Below are positions 1 through 8,100 of a DNA stretch of 10,540 bases, piece by piece. Origin of the DNA: Acidobacteriota bacterium (GTDB lineage: Bacteria; Acidobacteriota; UBA6911; RPQK01; JADFOI01); the NCBI GenBank assembly GCA_030624355.1, contig JAUXKG010000048.1, forward strand, positions 1 through 10,540, read 5' to 3'. The translations under genes and the position numbers were made by a program. The notes beneath the pieces are model-generated. The model had not been told where the DNA came from. It saw only the letters and a list, made by a program, of their open reading frames with translations, and did not search any database. Numbering within the stretch: position 1 is the first letter of the stretch; each line of letters starts with the position of its first letter.

Positions 1-86
1 ATTCGTCACGGCGGTTGACAGATTTTGTCGAAATGGGCCTGAAGTACAGGGAGCTATCCCCAGCGATTCATCTTTAACAGTTTTAT

Positions 87-99
87 TATCAATATATTA
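87..99 (+). promoter_or_regulatory. Candidate IHF-type bending site upstream of the pilin sigma-54 promoter
   Basis: The 13 bases TATCAATATATTA match the IHF consensus WATCAANNNNTTR at every fixed position and lie in a locally AT-rich stretch (about 78-118). The site ends 28 bases before the -24 element of the sigma-54 promoter. DNA-bending sites are classically found between enhancer and promoter at such positions. The match is seen directly. Occupancy by IHF or HU is inferred, and a short AT-rich motif can occur by chance in AT-rich DNA. Confidence 0.35.
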
Positions 100-127
100 G
101 TGAGATTTTTAGGAACAAAACCCTCTT

Positions 128-143
128 TGGCACCGAGCTTGCA
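128..143 (+). promoter_or_regulatory. Sigma-54 (RpoN) -24/-12 promoter for the pilin gene
   Basis: TGGCAC, five bases, then TTGCA matches the sigma-54 consensus TGGCAC-N5-TTGCW without a mismatch. The invariant GG (129-130) and GC (141-142) are exactly ten bases apart. Transcription would start about 12 bases after the GC, near 154, giving a leader of roughly 49 bases before the pilin ATG at 203. Sigma-54 control of major pilin genes through a PilS/PilR-type two-component system is well known in Proteobacteria, so position and target agree. An activating enhancer-binding protein would be required; its gene is not in this window. Confidence 0.85.
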
Positions 144-190
144 TCAACAGGGGTGTACCAATCGTAAAAGATTAGGACAAAATCTTGAGA

Positions 191-197
191 AAGGAGG
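191..197 (+). promoter_or_regulatory. Strong Shine-Dalgarno site fixing the pilin start
   Basis: AAGGAGG lies five bases ahead of the ATG at 203. This site decides the start. An in-frame TTG at 185 lies upstream of the Shine-Dalgarno sequence and would add six residues in front of the prepilin leader, so it is not the start. Confidence 0.85.
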
Positions 198-202
198 ACC
201 AT

Positions 203-649
203 ATGCAAAACGAAAGAGGATTTTCTTTGATCGAGTTGCTGATCGTTGTGGCTATCATCGGTATTATCGCGGCCATCGCGGTTCCGAACCTGCTGCAGTC
301 CAAGGCTGCCGCCAACGAAGCTTCATCCATCAGCTCGGTGCGAAATCTAGTCAGTTCGCAGATTACCTACTCGGCAACCACCGGGGCGGGAACCTATGCT
401 GCCGATCTGGGCGTACTGTCGACCTCTAAGCTGATCGACAGCGTGTTGGGGTCGGGAACCAAAGACGGTTATACCTTTGCGGCTGCGACTGGCACGGGCA
501 ACACGACCTTTAACCTCAAGTCCAGGCCTGTGACCTACGGTTCGACGGGTACTCGTAGCTTCTTTGCTGACGAGTCAGGTGTTATTCGCTACAACACCGC
601 AGATGCTGAAGCCGACTCAGCAAGCCCACCGTTGGGTAAAACAAGCTAA
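203..649 (+). CDS. Type IV prepilin-like protein (PilA-type pilin)
   Basis: This is a 148-residue type IV pilin or pseudopilin subunit. It begins with the class III signal MQNERG followed by FSLIE: cleavage by prepilin peptidase is expected after Gly6, leaving N-methylated Phe at +1 and the conserved Glu at +5. Residues 7-32 form the hydrophobic N-terminal helix that anchors the precursor in the inner membrane and packs the pilus core. The next 25 or so residues continue the alpha helix. The remainder is a Gly/Thr/Ser-rich globular head ending in a segment with G-x-R-S-F-F-x-D-E-S-G-V-I-R, a pattern I associate with acidobacterial pilin-like proteins. There is no cysteine, so the head lacks the C-terminal disulfide loop of classical Proteobacterial pilins. 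The gene stands alone behind a sigma-54 promoter and before a strong terminator, which fits an abundantly made major pilin. A minor pilin or type II secretion pseudopilin remains possible. Confidence 0.92.
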   Translation: MQNERGFSLIELLIVVAIIGIIAAIAVPNLLQSKAAANEASSISSVRNLVSSQITYSATTGAGTYAADLGVLSTSKLIDSVLGSGTKDGYTFAAATGTGNTTFNLKSRPVTYGSTGTRSFFADESGVIRYNTADAEADSASPPLGKTS

Positions 650-672
650 GCTCAAGAGGGCAAAGCTTCAAG

Positions 673-713
673 AAAAAAAGGGCAACCGCGAGCATGCGGT
701 TGCCCTTTTTTTT
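673..713. terminator. Bidirectional intrinsic terminator between the pilin gene and rpoC
   Basis: A perfect 10-bp stem, GGGCAACCGC (680-689) with GCGGTTGCCC (696-705), encloses a 6-base loop. T8 follows on the plus strand (706-713), and A7 precedes it (673-679), which reads as T7 on the minus strand. It is therefore a canonical Rho-independent terminator in both directions. It lies 24 bases after the pilin stop and about 285 bases beyond the rpoC stop. I see no simpler U-tract terminator closer to rpoC, so it probably ends both convergent transcripts. Confidence 0.93.
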
Positions 714-739
714 CAGAGTCGTCGGGAAGACCAGAAAGA

Positions 740-776
740 GAATTCCCGGTTGATCTGATGTCCTATCTCGGGATTC
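740..776. other. Secondary hairpin in the pilin-rpoC spacer
   Basis: GAATTCCCG (740-748) pairs with CGGGATTC (769-776) with one bulged T, leaving a 20-base loop. On the plus strand it is followed by only four Ts, and on the minus strand by a weak pyrimidine run, so it is a poor intrinsic terminator by itself. It might protect an mRNA 3' end. Function is unknown. Confidence 0.3.
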
Positions 777-790
777 TTTTCCTAGTCTGG

Positions 791-980
791 ATTATGCATA
801 GGTTTTCTTCACTTCGCTCAGATGAAGGCGGCGTGACGAAGTGCTGCAGGCGCCGCGATGACAAGGCGGGCAACGAAGGGCACCGCAGGCGTACTCGTGC
901 AGTACGCCGAGGAGCCCAAGGAAGCACAACGCGGTCAGCGTGGATGATTGCGGCACTGCAGTAGACAACTTATGCATAAT
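791..980. repeat. 190-bp element with terminal inverted repeats (MITE-like or dispersed intergenic repeat)
   Basis: The ends are inverted copies of one another: 791-810 and the complement of 961-980 agree at 17 of 20 positions, starting with ATTATGCATA in both. Each terminus contains the palindromic core TATGCATA. Inside, GGCGTACT (888-895) and AGTACGCC (901-908) form a perfect 8-bp stem with a 5-base loop near the centre. CACTTCG (810-816) pairs with CGAAGTG (837-843). An imperfect direct repeat of the ACGAAG...GCAGGCG type occurs at 836-852 and 873-891. The interior is more GC-rich than its flanks. No transposase is present, and no target-site duplication is visible next to the ends. A non-autonomous element or other structured intergenic repeat is the simplest reading. 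It starts nine bases after the rpoC stop, so it would be transcribed as rpoC 3' untranslated RNA. Confidence 0.6.
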
Positions 981-989
981 TCGGGCTAA

Positions 990-3900
990 TCACTTTACCT
1001 CTACCTTAGCTACCTCTTTTTCGACAGCCTCCTCTCCCAGCAAAGTCAAGGGTCCTTCCTCGTCGTCTTGAAAGGGACTCTCCACTTCTATGTTGCGGTA
1101 GTAGTGCAATCCAGTACCGGCTGGGATGAGCCGTCCCATGATAACGTTCTCCTTGAGCCCTCGAAGGTAGTCGATCTTGCCACCAATCGCAGCTTCCGTC
1201 AGCACTCGAGTCGTTTCCTGAAAGGAGGCCGCCGAGATGAATGAGTCGGTGCTCAGGGAGGCTTTTGTAATTCCCAACAGCAACGGTCGGCCCGATGCGG
1301 GTTTTCCTCCCTCTTTTTGAATCCGATCGTTCTCCTCCTGGAAGCGGAACTTGTCTACCTGTTCCTCCAGCAAAAACTCCGTGTCGCCCACATCCTCGAC
1401 CTTGATCCATCGCATCATCTGGCGAACAATGATCTCGATGTGCTTATCGTTGATGGTGACACCCTGCAAACGGTATACTTCCTGAACTTCATTAACCAGA
1501 TAGCGCTGAAGTTCCTTTTCCCCCAACACTTGCAAGATATCGTGGGAATTTCGGGGGCCATCCATCAGGGCCTCTCCAGCCTTGACATATTCCCCTTCCT
1601 GGACGTTGATGTGAACTCCCCGAGGAATCAGATACTCCGCTTTGGTCTGAGTCTCTTGATCCTCTACAAGGATCTTCCTTTGACCTCGACTGATTCCTCC
1701 ATACTCAACTACTCCGTCGATCTCGGTAATAACAGCCGTTTCCTTGGGCTTCCGAGCCTCAAACAGCTCAACGACACGCGGCAAACCACCAGTGATGTCC
1801 TTGGTTTTAGTTGTCTCCCGGGGGATCTTTGCCAGAGTATCTCCGGGGGCCACCTTGTCACCCGTGTCAATCCTGAGATGGGCTCTGGAGGGGATTAAAT
1901 ACGACTTGATCAACTTGCCTCTGCTGTCTTTGATCTGGATCTGCGGCTGACGCTTTTCGTCTGGTGATTCGGTAACGACCTTTTGGGCCAGCCCCGTCAC
2001 CTCGTCTACCTCTTCCTTATAGGTCAGGCCTTCCACAATATCCTTGAAGACGGCTTTTCCACCTACTTCTGTCAAAATGGCGAAGGTGAAGGGATCCCAT
2101 TCCACCAGTTTCTGTCCGGGCTTGACTTTCTGGCCATCTTTGACCATCAGCCTGGCGCCATAAACCAATGAATAGCGTTCCTTCTCCCGCCCTCTGTCAT
2201 CTTGAATAATCAGAATTCCATTTCGGTTCATGACCACCAAGCGGCCCTTTTGATCGGTCACCGTTTGAACATTCAGAAAGTGAATTATCCCCTCGTTTCT
2301 AGACTCTACTGTCGACTGCTCCTCAATTCGGCTGGCGGTACCTCCTATGTGAAACGTTCTCATAGTCAGCTGAGTACCCGGCTCCCCGATGGACTGAGCG
2401 GCCAACACTCCCACGGCCTCGCCCATCTCCACCATCACTCCTGTGGCCAGGTTGCGCCCGTAACACATTCGACACAGGCCCCGTTTGCACTTGCAGGTCA
2501 GCACCGAACGGATGAGGATCTTTTCGATACCGGCAGCTTGAATGAAGGCCGCAGTGTCTTCATCAATCTCTTGATTGATATCTAACAGTGTCTCGCCGGT
2601 AAACGGATCGATCACTTTTGCCAGAGCGACACGGCCCACGATGCGGTCACGAAGCGCTTCGATAATCTCGCCGCCTTCAATCAGAGCCGTTACCTCAACA
2701 CCGTCCAGCGTCTCACAATCCTCTTCCGATATGATGACGTCCTGGGCGACATCCACCAAACGACGCGTTAGATAGCCGGAATCCGCAGTTTTCAGTGCCG
2801 TGTCGGCCAAACCCTTTCGAGCTCCGTGAGTCGAGATGAAGTACTGCAGAACCGTCAAACCTTCACGGAAGTTAGCCGTAATCGGAGTCTCAATGATCTC
2901 CCCGGAAGGTTTAGCCATCAGGCCCCTCATTCCGGCCAACTGTCGGATCTGCTGCTTGCTGCCCCGGGCACCCGAATCAGCCATCACGAACACCGAGTTA
3001 AACTCTCTGCCGGGTCCGGCCGTGATAGCCATGGCCTCGAACATCTCGTCGGCAATCTTCTCCGTCACATCCGACCAGATGGCCACCACTTTGTTATAGC
3101 GTTCACCGTTGGTGATGGCACCATCCAGGTATTGCTGTTCGACCTCGATAACTCCCTGTCGAGCTGTTTCAACCAACTCTTCCTTGTTGCCCGGAATGAT
3201 CAGATCATCGATGCTGACAGTGAAACCGGCCTTCGTTGCATACAGAAAACCCAAGTCCTTCAGCTCATCCAGCATCGGTACAGTCTTTTCCAGACCATAG
3301 CTCAGGTAACAGTAGTTGACCAGCTGCTGCAGGCCCCTTTTCTTCATCAACCCATTGATATAGGGCATGTATTCAGGAAGATGGTCATTGAAGATGGCCC
3401 TGCCCACGGTGGTTGGGATCATCTGACGCCGTATCTCCTGGACATCGGCATCAGTGACACCCTGATCATCGTACTGTGTGGTCAAGTCAATCAGCTGTCC
3501 CGAGTGGCGCAGGAAGATCGGAGTCAGCAGTTCGACCTCACCTGCTTCAAGGGCGTGATACACCTCTTCCACGTCTGCAAAGTGGTGTCCCTCACCTTTA
3601 GCTCCCGGACGAGCCATTGTCAGATAGTAACAACCCAGTACAATGTCTTGAGTGGGCACGGCCAGAGGCAGACCATTGGCCGGGGAAAGAACGTTTTGGG
3701 TAGCCAGCATTAAGACCGACGCCTCTATTTGTGACTCCTGAGACAGAGGAACGTGCACAGCCATCTGATCTCCGTCAAAGTCGGCGTTGAAAGCGGTACA
3801 CACCAGGGGATGGACTTTGATGGCCTTTCCTTCAACCAGCACCGGCTCGAAGGCCTGTATGCCGAGTCGATGCAGGGTTGGCGCACGATTCAACAACACG

Positions 3901-5153
3901 GGGTGCTGTTTGACAACGTCTTCCAAAATATCCCAGACTATCGACTCGTGACCATCCACCATCTCCTTAGCTCCTTTGATGGTGGTGGCATGCCCTTCTT
4001 TCTCCAGCCTGTTGTAAATAAAGGGCTTGAACAGTTCAAGCGCCATAATTTTGGGTAGACCGCACTGGTGAAGTTTCAACTCGGGACCGACTACAATGAC
4101 TGAGCGCCCCGAATAATCAACGCGTTTCCCCAACAAGTTCTGGCGAAATCGGCCCTGCTTGCCTTTCAGAGTGTCCGACAATGACTTGAGCGGGCGATTC
4201 TTGACTCCCCGCAAAACACGCCCTCTGCGACCGTTGTCAAATAAAGCATCTACAGCTTCCTGGAGCATTCGCTTTTCATTTCGGATAATGACTTCCGGCG
4301 CCCTCAGCTCCATGAGCTTTTTCAAACGGTTGTTTCGATTGATGACTCTTCGATACAGATCATTCAGATCGGAAGTGGCAAATCGTCCACCGTCCAACGG
4401 CACCAGGGGACGCAGCTCCGGAGGAATGACCGGAATCACGTCCAAAATCATCCACTCAGGACGGTTTCCTGACTTGCGAAATGCATCCACCACCTTCAGA
4501 CGTTTCGAGTATTTCAAACGTTTCAATTGGGAGGTTTCATTCTTCATGCGAAAGCGTAAGTCAATTGTTAACGCTTCGACATCTACACGTCGAAGCAGTT
4601 CCTTAATCGCTTCCGCTCCCATTCCTGCTTCAAACTGTCCCGGATGCTCTGCCTGGAGGGCCCGGTACTTTTCTTCGGTCAGTAACTCTCCCTCTTTGAC
4701 CGGGGCCTCCCCCGCGTCCACAACGACATAGCCCTCAAAGTAGAGAATCCTTTCCAGGTCCCTCAGAGACAGGTCTAGAAGATGACCAATCCGGCTAGGC
4801 AGGCCCTTGAAGAACCAGACATGAGAACAGGGGCTGGCCAGCTCCATGTGTCCCAGCCGCTCGCGGCGAACCTTGGAGAGGGTCACCTCGACGCCACACT
4901 TGTCACAGATCACCCCACGGTGCTTCATCCGCTTGTATTTTCCGCAAAGGCATTCCCAATCCGTTACGGGACCGAAGATCCGGGCACAAAACAGACCATC
5001 GCGTTCCGGTTTAAAGGTTCGATAATTAATGGTCTCGGGCTTAGTCACTTCACCACTCGACCAGGAACGGATCTTCTCAGGTGAAGCCAGGCCAATGCGA
5101 ATGGCTTCAAAGTCTCTCAATAGCTGAGTTTTATCAATCTGATCGCGAAACAT
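990..5153 (-). CDS. rpoC: DNA-directed RNA polymerase subunit beta'
   Basis: This is the largest core RNA polymerase subunit, 1387 residues, close to the 1407 of E. coli; with beta it forms the active site. The N-terminal zinc-binding domain has C68, C70, C83 and C86. The catalytic NADFDGDQM motif is at 456-464, with D458, D460 and D462 holding the active-site magnesium. The second zinc site is C813, C887, C894 and C897. The trigger loop begins around M931-R-T-F-H-I-G-G. Residues of about 942-1130 form the SI3 insertion, found in Proteobacteria and related Gram-negative phyla but absent from Firmicutes. ATG at 5153 was chosen because MFRDQ is where homologues start. A TTG two codons upstream (5159) is a serious alternative, as it has the better Shine-Dalgarno spacing. 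An upstream ATG at 5210 would overlap rpoB by 35 bases and is unlikely. The gene starts 22 bases after rpoB and should be co-transcribed with it. No frameshift or missing catalytic residue is apparent. Confidence 0.98.
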   Translation of the reverse strand: MFRDQIDKTQLLRDFEAIRIGLASPEKIRSWSSGEVTKPETINYRTFKPERDGLFCARIFGPVTDWECLCGKYKRMKHRGVICDKCGVEVTLSKVRRERLGHMELASPCSHVWFFKGLPSRIGHLLDLSLRDLERILYFEGYVVVDAGEAPVKEGELLTEEKYRALQAEHPGQFEAGMGAEAIKELLRRVDVEALTIDLRFRMKNETSQLKRLKYSKRLKVVDAFRKSGNRPEWMILDVIPVIPPELRPLVPLDGGRFATSDLNDLYRRVINRNNRLKKLMELRAPEVIIRNEKRMLQEAVDALFDNGRRGRVLRGVKNRPLKSLSDTLKGKQGRFRQNLLGKRVDYSGRSVIVVGPELKLHQCGLPKIMALELFKPFIYNRLEKEGHATTIKGAKEMVDGHESIVWDILEDVVKQHPVLLNRAPTLHRLGIQAFEPVLVEGKAIKVHPLVCTAFNADFDGDQMAVHVPLSQESQIEASVLMLATQNVLSPANGLPLAVPTQDIVLGCYYLTMARPGAKGEGHHFADVEEVYHALEAGEVELLTPIFLRHSGQLIDLTTQYDDQGVTDADVQEIRRQMIPTTVGRAIFNDHLPEYMPYINGLMKKRGLQQLVNYCYLSYGLEKTVPMLDELKDLGFLYATKAGFTVSIDDLIIPGNKEELVETARQGVIEVEQQYLDGAITNGERYNKVVAIWSDVTEKIADEMFEAMAITAGPGREFNSVFVMADSGARGSKQQIRQLAGMRGLMAKPSGEIIETPITANFREGLTVLQYFISTHGARKGLADTALKTADSGYLTRRLVDVAQDVIISEEDCETLDGVEVTALIEGGEIIEALRDRIVGRVALAKVIDPFTGETLLDINQEIDEDTAAFIQAAGIEKILIRSVLTCKCKRGLCRMCYGRNLATGVMVEMGEAVGVLAAQSIGEPGTQLTMRTFHIGGTASRIEEQSTVESRNEGIIHFLNVQTVTDQKGRLVVMNRNGILIIQDDRGREKERYSLVYGARLMVKDGQKVKPGQKLVEWDPFTFAILTEVGGKAVFKDIVEGLTYKEEVDEVTGLAQKVVTESPDEKRQPQIQIKDSRGKLIKSYLIPSRAHLRIDTGDKVAPGDTLAKIPRETTKTKDITGGLPRVVELFEARKPKETAVITEIDGVVEYGGISRGQRKILVEDQETQTKAEYLIPRGVHINVQEGEYVKAGEALMDGPRNSHDILQVLGEKELQRYLVNEVQEVYRLQGVTINDKHIEIIVRQMMRWIKVEDVGDTEFLLEEQVDKFRFQEENDRIQKEGGKPASGRPLLLGITKASLSTDSFISAASFQETTRVLTEAAIGGKIDYLRGLKENVIMGRLIPAGTGLHYYRNIEVESPFQDDEEGPLTLLGEEAVEKEVAKVEVK

Positions 5154-5168
5154 TCTCAATGTCTCTAA

Positions 5169-5173
5169 CCTCC
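5169..5173 (-). promoter_or_regulatory. Shine-Dalgarno site of rpoC that leaves the start codon ambiguous
   Basis: On the minus strand GGAGG lies immediately after the rpoB stop codon. It is nine bases from the in-frame TTG at 5159, the optimal range, but fifteen bases from the ATG at 5153, which is long. The two choices differ only by the residues Met-Arg at the N-terminus. Confidence 0.7.
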
Positions 5174-5175
5174 AT

Positions 5176-8100
5176 TTATTCGCTTTCGATCTCCGCTCCC
5201 GCACCAGCAAGAGCGGCCTCTGCTTCCATGAGTGGTTCGGACCGACGACGAATTATCTTCCGCGGTTTTTCGATCAATTCAACGTCCAAAGCCAGGGACT
5301 GAAGCTCCCGAATCAGGACATTAAATGACTCGGGCAATCCCGGGTTATGAGTCGATTCTCCTTTGACGATGGCCTCGTAGATCTTGGCCCGTCCTTGAAC
5401 GTCATCGGATTTCGCAGTCAACAGCTCCTGGAGAATATTGGCAGCGCCGTACGCCTCCAACGCCCACACTTCCATCTCCCCGAAACGCTGTCCTCCAAAC
5501 TGTGCCTTGCCACCCAGTGGCTGTTGAGTAATCAGGCTGTACGGTCCAATAGAGCGGGCGTGAATCTTGTCATCTACCAAGTGGCTCAGCTTAAGCATGT
5601 AAATATAGCCCACAGTCACTTCCTGATCGAAGGGCTCACCGGTCATACCGTCATGAAGAACAGCCTTCCCGCTGGTGGGAAGGTTCGCCTTGCTCAATTC
5701 ATCCTTGATTTCGTGCTCTCTGGCACCGTCAAAAACCGGTGTCGAATAGTGAAGGCCGAGAGCCTTCGCGGCCCAACCCAGATGTGTTTCCAGAATCTGG
5801 CCGACGTTCATCCGTGATGGGACTCCGAGTGGGTTCAAAACGATCTCCACTGGGGTTCCATCCGGTAGATAGGGCATGTCCTCTTCGGGCAAGATTCGTG
5901 CGATGACACCTTTGTTCCCGTGACGCCCGGCCATCTTGTCACCGACCGAGAGCTTTCGCTTCATGGCAACGTAAACCTTCACCATCTTGATGACACCGGG
6001 GAGCAGTTCATCTCCCTTTTCCATTCGAGCCAAACGCTCCTGATGCAGCGAACGAAGAATCTTAATCTGCCTGCTTGTCTTGTCCTCGACCTTCGAGACT
6101 TCCGCGGCTGCCTTGACTTCCTGCACCTTAATCTTCCTGAGCTGTTCATAAGTCAGATCCCACAAGAGATTCTGCTTTAACGTCTCCCCTTTCTTGGCAA
6201 TCTGCTTTCGCTCCACACCCATGACCCGGGCCTTGGCTTTCTTTCCTGACAGGACGTCAATGATTCTCTTGGCACTCTCCTCTTGAATAATTCTGATCTC
6301 ATCCTGTAGATCCTTTTCCAGTCCCTTGATCTCCTCTTGCTCAATCTGCTTGGCTCTCTGATCCTTGGGGACACCCTTGCGGGAGAATACCTTGACGTCC
6401 ACGACCGTCCCCTCGATTCCGGGTGGAGCATAGAGCGAGGCATCTTTCACTTCGCCGGCCTTCTCACCGAAGATGGCCCGCAGGAGCTTCTCTTCCGGAG
6501 TGAGCTGAGTTTCCCCTTTGGGTGTCACTTTCCCTATCAAGATATCTCCACGACGAACATTCGCTCCGATCCGAATGATTCCGCTTTCATCCAGGCCCAG
6601 CAAAACGGATTCGCTGACGTTCGGAATGTCCTGGGTGATCTCTTCGGGTCCCAGCTTCGTATCACGAGCCTCCACCTCCAGCTCCTCAATGTGAATCGAG
6701 GTATAGAGGTCCTCCTTCACCAGGCGCTCACTCACCAGGATGGCATCCTCAAAGTTGTATCCTCTCCAAGGCATAAAGGCCACCAAGATGTCTCTTCCCA
6801 GTGCCAATTCCCCCTTTTCCGTGCAGGGACCGTCGGCCAGTACCTGGCCCTTCAAAACACGTTCTCCAACCTTGACCAGAGGCTTCTGATTGATACAGGT
6901 GTTCTGGTTGGACCGCTTAAATTTAGTCAGTTTATAGATGTCGACACCTGCGTCCCGACCGTCCTTTTCATCCTCGCCAACCACACGTACAATCAGTCGT
7001 TCTGCATCAACGCTGTCTACCGTGCCGCTACGCCGGCACAAGAGCACAGCCCCCGAATCGCGAGCGGCGATATGCTCCATACCAGTCCCCACAACAGGAG
7101 CTTCCGCCTGAACCAGCGGGACCGCCTGTCGTTGCATGTTCGATCCCATCAAAGCGCGATTGGCATCATCGTTTTCCAGGAAAGGAACCAAGCTAGCAGC
7201 CACGCTAACCAGCTGTTTCGGACTGACATCCACATAGTCGACTTCCCCACTTTGAACAAGGATGAAGTTTCCCTGATGACGAGCGCTCACCCGATCACGA
7301 ACAATCTTCTGTTTCCCGTCAACCTCAACATTGGCCTGTGCAATGACGTGCTTGTCACCCTCCCAGGCCGTCAAGTAAAAGGCGTGAGGCACATACTCGG
7401 CAGGCCCCTTCTTTTTCCTTCCCTCTGTCTTGTTGGCAGCCTCCACTTCTTGCTGCTTATAGGCCTCACCAACTTTGAACCGCGTGGCTCCGGCATTGAC
7501 GATCTTGACATAGTCAATGATCCTTCCGCCGATCACCTTGCGGTAGGGTGATTCAATAAATCCGAACTCATCGATGCGGGCGTAACAGCTCAAAGAGGAG
7601 ATCAGACCGATATTGGGACCTTCAGGGGTCTCGATCGGGCAGATTCGACCATAGTGGGTCGGGTGCACGTCTCGGACCTCGAACCCGGCTCGTTCCCGAC
7701 TCAAACCTCCAGGGCCTAAAGCGGAGAGCCTTCGCTTGTGGGTAATCTCCGAAAGCGGATTGGTTTGATCCATAAACTGCGAGAGTTGGCTGCTGCCAAA
7801 AAACTCACGAATAGCAGCAATGACCGGCTTGGCATTGATAAGATCGTGCGGCATGGCAGTGGCCATCTCCTGGTGAACGGACATCTTTTCCTTGATGGCC
7901 CGCTCCATTCTCACCAGACCGATCCGGAACTGGTTCTCAAGCAGCTCACCCACAGCGCGAACCCGACGATTCCCCAGATGATCAATATCATCGACACTGC
8001 CAACGTTGTTCTGCAGTTTCAGCAGATAATCGATGACCTCACAGAAGTCCCGCGGGGACAGAGTTCTCTCGTCAAGCGACCTGTCCATCCCAAGCTTTAT

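Noticed and set aside
3..77. Open frame entering from the left edge and ending at TAA 75-77, reading like the end of a protein (final residues ELSPAIHL)
   Set aside because: Only 24 codons are visible, another frame is open for a similar length, and no family is recognisable. An upstream gene ending here is possible but not supportable from this window.
81..118. Sigma-70 promoter in the AT-rich stretch upstream of the pilin gene
   Set aside because: TATTAG-like hexamers occur but no -35 element lies at suitable spacing, while the sigma-54 match downstream is exact.
792..977. Open frame of 61 codons on the minus strand spanning the inverted-repeat element
   Set aside because: It starts and ends inside the terminal repeats, has no Shine-Dalgarno site or recognisable domain, and overlaps strong hairpins; it is best explained as chance coding within a structured repeat.
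781..990. Target-site duplication flanking the 190-bp element
   Set aside because: The bases next to the two ends (AGTCTGG and TCGGGCT) share no direct repeat, so recent transposition is not shown.
5154..5210. Longer rpoC beginning at ATG 5210
   Set aside because: It would overlap the end of rpoB by 35 bases, lacks a suitable Shine-Dalgarno site and adds 19 residues not seen in homologues as I know them.
6337..7551. Long open frame of about 404 codons on the plus strand opposite rpoB (and similar frames opposite rpoC, such as 2826-3713)
   Set aside because: These lie antisense to highly conserved rpoB/rpoC coding sequence, have no matching protein features or ribosome-binding sites, and reflect codon bias of the real genes.
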